In this document: piece after piece, positions 9,955 through 20,606 of the stretch | Position numbering within the stretch: the first letter of the stretch is position 1 | Layout of the letters: the number at the start of each line of letters is the position of its first letter | Origin: Teleogryllus oceanicus | Lineage: Eukaryota; Arthropoda; Insecta; Orthoptera; Gryllidae | Direction of reading: 5' to 3' | Length of the DNA: 64,000 nt | Assembly: GCA_964035755.1 (NCBI GenBank) | Contig: CAXIVR010000004.1 | Location: 1,226,001 to 1,290,000 of the forward strand | The notes under the pieces: generated by a model | Seen by the model: the letters and a program-made list of their open reading frames with translations, nothing else | The model's database searches: none | Told to the model about the DNA's origin: nothing | Position numbers and translations under genes: made by a program

Positions 9955-10592
9955 TGTAGCGTCGCGTGGTTCGGCGCCGCGGCGTCGGGCCGCGCCGGGC
10001 CGCTTCGGGGAAACCCGCTCTAAGCCGGATGCAAAATGGGGGTGTAAAGCGGCGGCGCCTCGCCGCGCCGGCTGGAAAACCGTAGGAATCCCGGCTGGAA
10101 ATTCCCTGAAAGGGACGCGCGCGGATGCGAGGCTAAGAGATGTCGGTTGCAGCCCTGGAAGGGCTGGCCAGCGAGCCGTATGACGCCCGCTGCTTGTTGG
10201 GTGGGGGCGAGCCAACGGATATTTAAGGCCGCGCCGACAGGCGCCTCGCGGGATACGCTGGGTGTCGAAAGACGAGAGGTATCTCCAGTGCTATCATTGC
10301 ACGTGATCTTCGGGTCGAAGATCGGTTTGGCGACAGGCCATGTAACTGGTATAGTTACGGGACTATGTCCGACAGCTTCGCACCTCGCGTTGCTTTTTGC
10401 TGCTTTCGAAGCAGTGGTTCTGGGCGAGGCCTAGGGACGGTCGCGGGGTTTCGCGGCTAAGAGAACTGAGCGGTTGCCAAGGGGTTAGATTTTTGTATTG
10501 TAATCTTTGTACATTAATTGTAAATATACTGTAAATATATTGTAAATATCAATCAGAACAGTCGTCTGTGTTTTTCATCCTAGTACGTCACA
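9955..10592 (+). mobile_element. Solo LTR, TGTAGCG...CGTCACA family, copy B, with CTAT target duplication
   Basis: It starts TGTAGCGTCG (9955) and ends TACGTCACA (10592), flanked on both sides by CTAT (9951-9954 and 10593-10596), the 4-bp duplication expected for Ty3/gypsy integration. A TATA-like TATTTAAG lies at 10220-10227, followed by GC-rich DNA and an A/T-rich U5 with repeated TGTAAATA. It is the inverted relative of 3716-4449. It is not the 5' LTR of the gypsy element beside it: it runs in the opposite direction and shares no sequence with the LTR at 4682-5423. Confidence 0.85.
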
Positions 10593-10604
10593 CTATAATA
10601 CAAA

Positions 10605-10626
10605 AAGATCTAACTCTCCGTCGGCT

Positions 10627-10662
<36 letters not shown>

Positions 10663-10836
10663 TTCTTTTCTTTAATTCTTCTCCTTTCATTTCTTAAGAT
10701 GTTTTTAAATTATGTAAATTATTTTATATTATAAAGATCGAACTTTCCGCCCCCTTCTTTCTTTCATTCTTTTCTTTTCTTTAATTCTTCTCCTTTCATT
10801 TCTTAAGATGTTTTTTAAATTATGTGACTATGTTAA
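10605..10836. repeat. Tandem duplication of about 125 bp with (CTTT)n
   Basis: Two copies of a unit reading aaagatctaact, then a CTTT-rich tract, then cttctcctttcatttcttaa and aattatgt occur at about 10605-10730 and 10733-10836. The first holds a longer (CTTT)n run (about 10628-10662). Confidence 0.75.
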
Positions 10837-11949
10837 TTCTAATTTTATATTTTTCTTGTATCAGAAAACTGATGATGATGATGGCTAAGGCATCGAAAGC
10901 TGCTCTTATTGAAATATATAGTATTGTTGACAATGACAACGCCTTCAATCATTTCAATTATGTAAATGTCAACTACAACTCACCACTAAACCAATAACAA
11001 GATCACAAGACGTTGAAAATTTAAATTTTGACAATTTTTGAAAGTTGGAAGTACAGTAAAATTAAACGACTCTTCGCAGCAACGGAACACATGATAAAAG
11101 TGGGTAAAAAGTTGTATGAAGAAAATGGAATTTCGCCCAGACCTGAAAGTAAATTCGGAAAAGCATTAGAACTGCATTGTGACGAAAAATCAGGACTTCT
11201 AAAGTTTGCGAGTACATGTCATTGAAGTGAGTTGTGAGGGACCAGAAAATTTTTAAATGTCTGTCAAAACGTGAGTCCGGAATTCATTTAACAATCAAAT
11301 ACAATCGTGGAGTTGTACCACCTCAACAAGTACTTAAATTACTGCTTCATTAAACGCAACCGTCGGCCAGTACCGCAAGAATCGCGTCTCTTGCAGCAAT
11401 CTACTGCACACTGCTTCGTAAAAAAATAATATTTTTTTAACTTACTGACTTTTTTAACTTACTCTTATATTTTTCTGGAATTGTCAACCATACTCTAGTG
11501 CGTGTATTAATATTTTTTCTTTAAATTTGGCTTATCGAATTTACAAAAATATTCATTACCAAAATTTTAATTTTTTTAAATTGAAAATTCAAGAAATTAA
11601 ATATTTTGCAAAATCTCAAAAATTAAACATGTTTCTAAGTTTCGAAAGGAATTTGAACGGATGTTCTATAATTAGTGTATTCAAATACGTGATATTTTTA
11701 AATTAGTGATGCACGTCATTTTTAGCTAATTTAATTATGTAATATTTCCGAAAATAATAAAGTAGTGAAAAAATAAAATTGCACGTGTTAACTTATTTGA
11801 TCCATATAATAAATAGAAAATAATTGAAAATCAGAATGTCAAATTTTGGTCTTTTTTGTGCGATTTGAGGTGGAATGGATCATGTACTTCCTGTACGTAT
11901 CACATACAATTAATAGAAAAATGGACTCTGGGAAACCCTAGGAAAACAC
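10837..11949. other. AT-rich DNA with a weak coding relic
   Basis: The bases gatgatggctaaggcatcga around 10873-10900 resemble motifs near the ends of Penelope-like or LINE elements, but no protein supports this. A 65-residue frame at 11028-11225 (EHMIKVGKKLYEENGI) might be a transposon-derived fragment; I cannot name the family. The remainder is AT-rich and featureless. Confidence 0.3.
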
Positions 11950-11978
11950 ACTTTACTTTCGTATACATACGTATGTAT
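11950..11978. repeat. R element copy 1, left tip
   Basis: The bases ttactttcgtatacatac here correspond to the start of the R copy at 29118 (ttactttctcgtatacgtag). Transposon T inserted immediately after this tip and duplicated GTATGTAT (11971-11978). The rest of this R copy resumes at 14848. Confidence 0.8.
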
Positions 11979-14847
11979 TAGGGTGTCCCTTATATGGCAA
12001 AAAAAATTTTTTTTCAGAATTTCGAAACGCATACCCTCTACTTTTTTTATAAATGCCAAAACGTACTTAAATATGAAATTTCATATTTGTAGCATGATTG
12101 CAACCCGTGCCGACCGAGCTCTAAAGTTTAATAAAAAATGGTGTTTTGACCTAACATTTTGGTTTGATCCAAAACTAATTAAAATGCAAAAAATAAAGTA
12201 AATATGAGTAAAAATAAAATAAGATCAACATAAACTTTTATTTAAATACAAATTATAATAATAATTAATTAGGGTAACTTCTCTTTAGTGTAGTTTTTTT
12301 ACAGTCTGGATACAGATTTCTATGTTCCTGAACACAACGCAACAAAAATTGTTTTTGCTCTTCTTCAGTCGTGATAAGTCAATTAAAATCTTGCATTAAT
12401 TTAACAGCGCTTTCAGCATTGTCATTTACGACCTTCAAACGACTTATTTGTCTTCTAGCTTCCAAAAAATTAGGATTGTCACCCCAAGAAGATACATCTT
12501 CCCGAAGAAAACTGTCGTCGATCTGCAGTCGAGATAGAAATTGTTTGCTTCTTTGAGTCACAAAATCATCCAGCGTCATAACTGAAAGAAAGAAAAAACA
12601 GTTCAAATAAGCAAAAACTAAGCCACGAAACTTTGAAAAAACAAACAAGAAAATTTTAAAAGCTTGCTAAACAAATTTTGCGTAATTTCTTCCTTCGATG
12701 GGACATAGCGTTTAGCAGAATCTGAACTTTCGTCTCTGTTTAAATTATTAATCATTTTTGTCTTGGTTTTGGAATCAACTTATTCATCAAAGAGTGATAA
12801 CATGACTGTTTCTTCACACAAATACCATAAATGATGAACAAACTTGCTTATCGCCTTGGAACTTATCGCGTCTACTTTTTCATATTCTTTTAAAGCTTTC
12901 AAAAAGCACAAGTCTTGGTTAGGTGCTTTTAATTGCCACTGTGCATTCGAGCCAAAGTTTAGTATACAAGGTGACGATAAATGAGCAAACGTCTTGTAGA
13001 GCATTTTTGTCCTTTGCAGTAATTTTAAGTTGCGATTGAAGCAAACATATTTTTATAGAATAGATCGCCCTAACCATCCATCGCGCTTGATGCAAAGCTC
13101 CGGGGGGGGGGGGCTGAGTTTTAGTTTATTCTCTGTATCTCCTCCTAAGAACACAACGCATAGTTCAACCAATTCGCGATAATCGGCTCTAATAAAAGGT
13201 TTTTCCAGTTCAGTCTTATACAAGGTTAACAAAGATGTAATGTTTGTCTCAACAATATGTGCTTTAACGAAATTCAGAGGTGGCTCAATGTTATCGGTGT
13301 TAATATTTTTCCAATTATCTCTTAACTTTTTGAAAATTGGAATATCTGGGTTATTTGTAATATGATTTACCTTGGTTTCAAAAACAGCTTTAAGGACAAA
13401 CCCATAAATATGATGACAAGCAAAAAGCAGCAATCCCCTTTCTAAAGTCTGCTCCAAAATAGCACAAGCTTCACTGAAACGGCCAGTATTTGAAGCTGTT
13501 GTATCGCAACACATTATCTGTACTTTATCATGGAGGTTCCAGTCAAAAGTGCAGTTGAAATGGCTTTAACGATGTTTTCAGAAGAACTCTCAATTTGGTA
13601 CTGCAAGAAGCTGTTCTCTATCGTCAAATGAAGCAATAATTGGCAAGCGTTCTTCTTTGAACTTCGTACACCCAATCCAGGTAATAGTTTTCCATCCCAA
13701 TGGACTGTGACTACGTCAGGCAAATTATTCTGGAAGTCAGTTTTTATTGCCTCTGCCCTGGATTTTCTCGCCTGTGTACGAATTCGCTGAATCGAGGATT
13801 TGTTTATACGGAAATCTTCGCTGTTCAGACCAAGCGCTTCTACAACCGCATGGAGAATGTAAACTGAGTCCCTTATGCTTAATTAGCATCGATCTACAGC
13901 TGCTACCAGTTTAGGAGTTATGAAGCTTTTCGTGCCTCTTTTAGAACTTTTTTCAGGGCAAGGAATCTGAGTACTAAGTTCAGAGTTCGAAATCTGTTCC
14001 TCATCCAATTCTCAAGACATTCAAGCTATCTATCGAAGAAGTAGACGCAACAGCCAATAACTCTTTTGTTTTACCTTTCTTTCCTCTTCTTCCAATCGTC
14101 TTTGCCTAACTCGTTCTTCTTTCTTCGAATTTTTATCAATTTCACCCAAGCATCCCAGGGCGACCTGGCTCTCTCTGTTTCCCTTTAAAAATTCTTTGTC
14201 TTCCTCTATCTTCATTCTGTCGAAAGCATCAGCATGTGCAATATCAAATAAGTTATCACGGTCTTTTACAAAATTATTTTCACGGTTCTTGAACGTCACC
14301 TGAGTTTTCTTACAGTTTTTTTGCAGCTTCCTCCAAACATAATATAAATCAACAAGTTTCTTCACGCAGTTAGGAAATGCCTTCGTAGGAATTCTAGCTT
14401 TTTCCCAAAATACAATGCACTCTCATATAACAAGATTCGCACTTTCACCATTAGTCATCTTGACTTCACGAATATTGTAAAATAAAACAGTGAGAACTTG
14501 TCGATTAGATGGTAATTTTGCACCATTTATCTGGTGGCTTGGAAGTCCGATAAGGTAAATATTTTGTTTATCACTTCGTAATTCCACAGTCATCTTCAAA
14601 CAATAAACAACAACGCACTAGAAATAATGTTAGAAATCACGTATGAAATGACAATTGAAACTCGCTGTAACAAGTCACAGCGCTGCACCCGCGCAACTTG
14701 TATGGACAAGTTAAAAATTCAAGTCGGCACGGGTTATCGTTTATAAATCGGGCTAATATTTATTTCTAGACTATATTAGGTCAATACGAAAGTTTTTAGA
14801 AGGTATGCGTAAAAATATATTGAAATTGAAATTTAAGGGACACCCTA
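11979..14847 (-). mobile_element. Complete DNA transposon T, hAT-like 8-bp duplications
   Basis: Its ends are TAGGGTGTCCCTTA at 11979 and the inverse TAAGGGACACCCTA ending at 14847. Subterminal similarity continues inward (a motif reading cccgtgccgac about 130 bp from each end). Both sides are flanked by GTATGTAT (11971-11978, 14848-14855). This 8-bp duplication fits the hAT consensus nTnnnnAn. The R copy at 29118 shows the unoccupied site with a single copy of this stretch. The element is 2,869 bp and carries one degenerate minus-strand transposase-like gene. Confidence 0.9.
12265..14593 (-). pseudogene. T transposase-like protein (HWDGK / DTTASNTG family)
   Basis: A frame with several frameshifts and stops runs from ATG 14593 to TAA 12265. 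In order: an N-terminal part (SNRQVLTVLFYNIREVKM), a conserved basic helix region (VWRKLQKNCKKTQ, DNLFDIAHADAF), then PDVVTVHWDGKLLPGLG (about 13730-13670) and MCCDTTASNTGRFSEA (about 13514-13465). Next come FACHHIYGFVLKAVFE and DYRELVELCVVFLGG, LWYLCEETVMLSLFDE (about 12820-12780) and LKVVNDNAE near 12420, ending TEEEQKQFLL...PN. Such proteins are common, uncharacterised predictions in invertebrate genomes. I infer an RNase H-like fold: the Asp of HWDGK and of DTTAS would be the first two catalytic residues, and C-HH resembles the hAT C-x-H block. AATAAA follows the stop. Confidence 0.8.
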
Positions 14848-16180
14848 GTATGTATACACGGAGTAATGAACGTAGTATAGAGAAAATTATGTAATGCGAA
14901 TCGATTTCGGGATTTCAACGGAAATATACGTTTTGGGGTCCCCTGATACCGATTTTTTTTTAAACGTCCGTCTGTGAACAGTAGTAGCGTCTAAACCACA
15001 CGTACGATCTTTTACAAATTGAAGAAACTCCTGTCCATCTGGCTCTATTTGAAGCTTTGAGATTTTGAAAAACATTGTTTAAAATTTGGGGGTACTTTAC
15101 ATGAAGCCCCCGGACATTTTCAAACTATTCTTAAAAACTTCTCCAATTTTTTTCTTTAAACTTCTTGTAATAATAAAGTTAAATACACTTAGAAAGATGA
15201 CATGGGTCCCGTTTTCACGATTAACTCTGAATTTTCGAATATTTTAAAAGTTGAAATTTTTTCGGCGTCTTCCAACAACTATAAAATTGAAGATAGAGAT
15301 TTTTCCTTCAAATGAAATTTGTTGTCCATAAATATTTCATGTAGATTTTTTGGAAATTTTAATAGTATGCGAGCAATAGTGCCTGCAATATTCGCAATTT
15401 TAAAAAGTAACAAAAACCAGATTTTCTCAAAAACGGCTCCAAAGTTTTCCTTTACATTTTTGATAGGGTTAGTGCCAAACAATCCCTATACGATGACATT
15501 AACGCCATATTGCTCTATTCTTTTGTTTTTCCCAAAATTACAAAATTGAAATTTTTTTCACTTGTCTCTCACGTCGGTAATATTTACACTAGAGGCGATT
15601 TCTTCACTTTATTAGAATTATGAGGACTTGTGCTTTAAATAATGTCAAATACAGTTTCTCGAAACTCAACAGGTTTCTGTCAATATGAAATCTAAATTCC
15701 GCATTCTCAGAAACACTCAAACGCCATTTTCTCAAAAATGGCTGCCATTTTTTTCTTCAAATTTTTTCCAATGGATAGTGCTAATTGCCCTGTTTAATAT
15801 GACCTTAAGTTCATTTTGGTGTATTGCAAATCACGTCAAATGAAGTTTTTCGAAAACGCAATAGATTCCTGTAAAAAAGAGCTTCAAGTTTCGCATTTAC
15901 AGTAATGATTAATCGCTATTTTCTTAAAAACATCTCCAAATTTTTCAATGAAGTTTGCTGATTAGGACGACGTTACAGCCTTCTTTAATATTTTTAAAAT
16001 TTAATTAACGTTCTACTATTTGGAAACCGAAAAGTTGCGAAAATAAAAAAATAAAAATATTGGGGCCGCAATGGATGGAAGTAGGCAAGAAGGAGGAACA
16101 AGTCCACAGTACCAGTCCACACCAAGGAAATTAGAAAACTTGACTGCGAGAAAATGTTTGCCATTATGTAGCACCTCTAG
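14848..16180. repeat. R element copy 1, main body
   Basis: Matches R copy 2 (29118-30817) along its length: gagtaatgaacgtagtatag, a CGTCCGTCTGTGAACA segment, actttacatgaagccccc, then degenerate units of about 300 bp that recur with ctcaaaaatggct or ctcaaaaacggctcc near 15120, 15418, 15722 and 15912. It ends gcgagaaaatg...cacctctag at 16180. A peptide-like relic (GASCKVPPN on the minus strand in copy 2) suggests a former coding segment near the left end. Confidence 0.75.
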
Positions 16181-16329
16181 TTTATAAAGTAAATATAGTT
16201 TGTTTAAACTCTTCTTATTCTTTATCAACGCTGTGAATGTCAGCCACATGGTGTGCTAGGTTAGGGAGCCCACCCGAAATGTTGCAAGGCTTACAGCTAC
16301 CAGAACGGCGATGAAATAAGAAACAAGCA

Positions 16330-17480
16330 GTTCCGAGCGTCCCACAAAAACCCGCCCCGCGCTCACCTCACCCGTTACGCCCGTTACAACAACAACTCAG
16401 ATTCCCCCAAATGCGCCGCCCAATTTTTCACCCGCCCACCCCTTTCCTGAAGAAAGCGCGGCGGGCGCGGAGGGAGGTGCCGCGCGGGGCGTCTGCCAGG
16501 TGCTGTGATGGACGCGGCCGAGGGGTGAGAAGTAACCGACACCTCGGAAGAACAAAGCGCGGCCCGAAGAAAATCACACTTTCCCTGGGCTCGCGTGCAG
16601 CGCTGTGGCAGGCGTGGCGGGGCGGGCACGAAGAAGGCGGTACGGCACGGCGCGGCGGGGCTCGGCACCGCGACACGGCGAGAAGTGGCGAGGGACAGGA
16701 AGGGGGGGACGCGCTAACTGCCGAAAACAAGTGTCGTGCGTTGGCATGCATTGCTCTGGACATTGGCAGGTATTGGGACAAGCTATGAAAGTAATTCGAG
16801 AAGTAGGATGGAAGTAGGCATGGCCATCCGAATGTGTAGGAAGTCGAATTTTACGTTCGAGAGCCATAGTCGAATTTACCATAGACAGGCGCCTGTCTGC
16901 GGACCAGAAAGACTAGTGCGATCGGAGCTGGAATCCGCATGGTGTGTGACCGAGCAAAAGGGGACGTAAGAGGGAAAGCAAGCGGAGAAGAGAAATGCGG
17001 CACGGATAACTATGTAAAGGGCGTATTGGCGGACCAAGTTACCCGGACGTACTTTGACAGCGAAATCGGCTACTAAAAATCCGGTATAGACGAGTCGGTG
17101 GACGTTGGGTGGCGTGGAAGCGTGGGCAGGGCAGCCATGAACGGGGAAGTACGCAGTGCGCAATGCTGCGGTGTGACGGCTAGGCGCGGCGCGCTCCTAG
17201 TGCGATCGAGGATGGGGCGAGTGGTGTGCAGGGCGGGGCGGGGGCCGGCCCGCGAGGGGTCATTACGCGGCGCTAAGTAAACCGAGGTGTGAGCGGCGCG
17301 CGCGCACGCAACGCGTTAGCCTAGTCATTACGGCGCACGCGAGCGCCGCCAGCGGGTCACGGCCGCCAACCCCGCCAGCGCCGCCGCGCTTCCTGCTCGC
17401 TGCTGGCGTGCCGAGGGGTAGCTCGCGCACGCCGACGGAGAATTTTGGAAAATTCCGCCGAAAGGCGCTTGAATTGCGAG
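16330..17480. other. CpG-dense block 1
   Basis: A sharp island of GC- and CpG-rich DNA in an AT-rich setting (runs such as gcgcggcgggcgcggaggg near 16455 and gcgcgcgcgcacgcaacgcg near 17297). Overlapping open frames on both strands are by-products of base composition. It could be the promoter island of a host gene outside the window, or a GC-rich TE part. No TATA box or coding exon could be defended. Confidence 0.45.
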
Positions 17481-17657
17481 TGGTCGGGAGAAAAAATAGT
17501 CGTTAAATGCTGAAAACACGCAAAAACCAGATGGGCTTTGCAAGAAAAAATGACAGAATTTCTTTGTGCGAGCAAAGGACAGATGGGAAGCTAAAAGAAA
17601 AGAATTCGTTTCCTTTCATCAGTTTTGCCGAATGCCTAATGTTTTGTCTGTACTAAA

Positions 17658-17660
<3 letters not shown>

Positions 17661-17721
<61 letters not shown>

Positions 17722-17737
17722 AAGAAGAAGAAGAAGA
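17661..17737. repeat. (AAT)n and (AAG)n compound microsatellite
   Basis: About 30 bp of AAT repeats followed by about 45 bp of AAG repeats. The LINE coding sequence starts directly after, so the microsatellite marks the 5' truncation point of that LINE. Confidence 0.95.
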
Positions 17738-19166
17738 ATTCAAGAATTCTTCAGTGGCGATGAATATAAGTATCTGGGCCTCCAGCAGTTCCTAGGAACT
17801 GCGGATGAAAAAATAAGAAAACAAGTGGAAAGAAAGGTTCCCTCTCGTGTGACGAAAATCTGCAAGTCCTGTATTAATTCAAGAAACAAATTTACAGGAA
17901 TTAACACCTGGGCTCTTTCAGCAGCATCGCATACATTTGGAGTTGTCAAGTGGTCTGAGACATCTTTGCAAGCTTTCGAAAGTCAGAACACTTCTATCAA
18001 AATATCGGATGCATCATCCTCGAAGTTCCACCGAAAGGCTGTATCTTTCAAGACATCATGGGGGCCGTGGACTGTTAAGTCTTGAAGTTATGTGCCGCCA
18101 GCAAGAAAAACAGCTCAGAAATTATTTCACCAACAACGAATCCATGACGGCCATTTGTGCACAAGATCACGGCTATACACCTCTGAAGCTGCTCCAGGAA
18201 GATCACAATCCGAGAGTTCCGAAACCTGTGGACCGAATTGAGCAGTGGAGATCAAAGGAACTCCATGGCAGGTTTGCTACTGCTCTTCAAAGTAACTCCA
18301 TAGATGTGAATGGCTGAGAACAGCTGGGCTTTTTGGCGAGACGGAAGGAGGCTATTCAAGATCAGGTAGTAGCCACTAATAACTACAGGCGATATATTAT
18401 GAAAGAGAACATCAGTGATAGGTGTCGCCTGTGTAAGAAGGCCACCGAATCTATCCAACATATCTGCAGTGGATGCTCTCAGTTGGCACAAACAGATTAT
18501 TTACAACGTCATAATAATGTAGCCAAAATCATCCACCAAGCTCTTCCTAAAAGATCGGACCTGATAAAGGAAAGCCTGCCATACAACAAATATCTATCAG
18601 AACAAGTTTTGTCTGATGAGGGAACAAAAATCTTGTGGGATACTCTCATTGTTACAGATAGAACAGTGGAAGCAAATAAGCCTGATATTGTCGTATTCGA
18701 CAAAACTACTCGTAGGGCAATAATAATTGATATCGCAGTCTCACTGGATCATAATCTGCTGACAACTATTGCAGAAAAGAGGAGAAAATATCAGCCACTC
18801 TCAGTTGAGCTGAAAAACTTGTACAAACTAATAGAGGTAGATATTGTACCCGTGGTTATTTTAACTAATGGGCTTGTGGCTGAAGATTGGAGGATTGTGA
18901 AAGAAAAACTCCATCTAAATGAGTGGCACCTCAGAACCATGCAGAAGGCCGTATTGCTGGCAACCACCAACATTGTGCGCAAGGTTCTCTCCCTAAATCA
19001 TTGAAGCGGAACCTGAGTGCACTGGAGCAAGAACTTCTCACCATCTGTCTCACCATATGTGTTGACGTTCTGTCCTTGAGTTATACTTGAAAACTCCGGA
19101 AGAGCGTGAAATTTTGAAATATGAAATAATAATAATTATTATTATAATAGTAATAATAATAATAAT
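17738..19166 (+). pseudogene. 3' part of an RLE-type LINE ORF (R2/R4/NeSL-like), copy 1
   Basis: The RT thumb region starts YKYLGLQQ, then SRNKFTGINTWALSA and TFGVVKWSETSLQAFE. A frameshift near 17990 leads to RMHHPRSSTERLYLSRHHG. A UGA at about 18316 interrupts the frame where a Trp would fit. The final frame (to 19004) has C-x2-C-x8-H-x4-C (CRLCKKATESIQHICSGC), then YLQRHNNVAKIIHQAL, then a restriction-like endonuclease core (NKPDIVVFDKTTRRAIIIDI, EKRRKYQPLSVELKNLYKL). This CCHC-plus-PD-(D/E)xK C-terminus is diagnostic of endonuclease-type LINEs. A 3' UTR and an (AAT)n tail follow (19120-19166). The 5' end is truncated. Confidence 0.88.
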
Positions 19167-19167
19167 G

Positions 19168-19790
19168 TAAGGTCCCATACTACAAGTTCAAGGCGGATTC
19201 AGTTCTGGAGACGAAACGGTGGAAGCTCTTGTGGAATGTTGCCATCACCACTGATCGCAAGGTCGAAGTCAATAGATCTGACATAATATGGGTCGACAAG
19301 TTTTCACCGAAAGGGATTATAGTTGACATAGCTACCCCTCTAGACCCAAATATAGCCGCTTCCATTGCCGAGAAGAAGCGAAAATATCAGGCCTTGGCTA
19401 TTGAACTGCGCGACATGTGACGGTTAGTATCTGTTGAAGTAGTTCCTGTGGTTATCTCTGCAAATGGACTGCAAATGGAGTGGTCTCTGAAGAACTAACT
19501 TCATCGTCTGCAAGGCTTCGCCTTAACAACTGGCACATTCATACAATGCGAAAGGCTGCATCGAGCATGCAAAGAATGCAAAAGGCTGCATGAGTACTAC
19601 ACGCATCATGAAGTTTTTATTGATATAACATCACCTGACTTCACCGTCGAATCCTGACCGCCTAAGTTTGCAAGCGAAGCAGGCACCTTGGTTCTCTAAA
19701 GGTCCCAGTGTCGGCCGTATGGCACCTCGGTAGGATTCAAATTATAAAAAAAAAAAATAATAATAAATAATAATAATAATAATAACAACA
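19168..19790 (+). pseudogene. 3' part of an RLE-type LINE ORF, copy 2
   Basis: Starting right at the (AAT)n tail of copy 1, the frame encodes KRWKLLWNVAITTDRKVEVN, SDIIWVDKFSPKGIIVDIA and EKKRKYQALAIELRDM, a second, diverged restriction-like endonuclease domain (about 19190-19420). A degraded C-terminus and 3' UTR follow, ending in A-rich and (AAT)n tail at about 19745-19790. Same orientation as copy 1, but 5'-truncated within the endonuclease, giving a head-to-tail pair of 3' ends. Confidence 0.85.
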
Positions 19791-19804
19791 CCTAACTGAA
19801 TTCG

Positions 19805-20405
19805 CCTAAAAACTCCGGACTTTGCAAATAACAATTCTTTTAAAACTGAAATCTGCTTCGAAATTCCTGCTTGAGATTAAATTCCGGGAATACAAATCTG
19901 AGATTTCAACCCAAATAAGACCTGGACCAGAAAGACATGGACTCTTAAACGTTCTTCGCACTATTCAACAACAAAATTTAATAAACAAATTGGAGTCATT
20001 TTTGAAACATTTAAAGAATTTTCGAGGGGCTTCATGTAAAGTATTTTTTACATGAATTTAAATATCGGTTTCAAATTCCAGGAGCAGGAACCAGAACGAT
20101 TGGGGAATAATAATTTTGGAGAAAATCGGCTGAACGGTTCAAACGCTAGCGCTGTGCACATACGGACAGACAGAGAGACGTTTTGCGTATGAAGGACGGT
20201 ATTTTTCGGTATGAAGGACGCACTGAACATAGATTCAGGCTACACCATGTATTAGAGGAATTTTTTCTATATTTAACTACTGGATGTATCCTCATTATCG
20301 TTACCAGGGTCGGAGAAAAGAAATTTTTGTGTCGAAAATTCGCCGTCTTCCGGCGCACGATTACAAGTTCTCTTCTTACGTTTGTAAATGCGAGAAAGTA
20401 AAACA
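19805..20405. repeat. R element copy 3, inverted and truncated
   Basis: Reverse orientation relative to copies 1 and 2: gggcttcatgtaaagta at about 20028-20044, gacagacagagagacgtttt at about 20165, the segment caccatgtattagaggaatt, and the end tgcgagaaagtaaa at about 20389-20402, inverse of the R tip ttactttctcg. The inner end stops near the LINE tail at 19790. Confidence 0.7.
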
Positions 20406-20506
20406 ATAGTGAGACGAATAAAAGCAAGAGAGGAAATGAACTCACGAACAGCAAAGAAAAGATGTACAAACGCTTTTGGAATGATTCTTTATTTGAAAGC
20501 CAAAGA

Positions 20507-20606
20507 AACTCAAAGTATATTGTTATTTAACATTAAAAAAATGAAAAATCATTTTTTTAAATGTAAAATCATTTTTTTAATGTTAAATAACAATATACTT
20601 TGAGTT
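20507..20606. repeat. Perfect 38-bp palindrome with 24-base loop
   Basis: Arms 20507-20544 (starting aactcaaagtatattgtt) and 20569-20606 are exact reverse complements across 38 bp. The lack of any mismatch in AT-rich, otherwise eroded DNA implies a recent origin or gene conversion between the arms. It could be a very short fold-back element or a template-switch product. Nothing in the loop encodes a protein. Confidence 0.95.

Noticed and set aside
3716..10592. A single element bounded by ~650-730 bp terminal inverted repeats
   Set aside because: The arms are complete LTRs of one family with TG...CA ends. Copy B has its own CTAT duplication, and the enclosed gypsy element has a different 3' LTR next to its RNase H stop. 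Two independent solo LTRs explain this better.
11028..11225. A host gene fragment (65 residues, EHMIKVGKKLYEENGI)
   Set aside because: It shows vague resemblance to a transposon-associated domain, but is too short and lacks flanking coding or splice sites.
16384..16882. Overlapping Pro/Arg/Ala-rich open frames on both strands in the CpG block
   Set aside because: Frames are open on several phases of both strands at once, as expected for GC-rich DNA with few stop codons. No motif, start context or splice site supports any of them.
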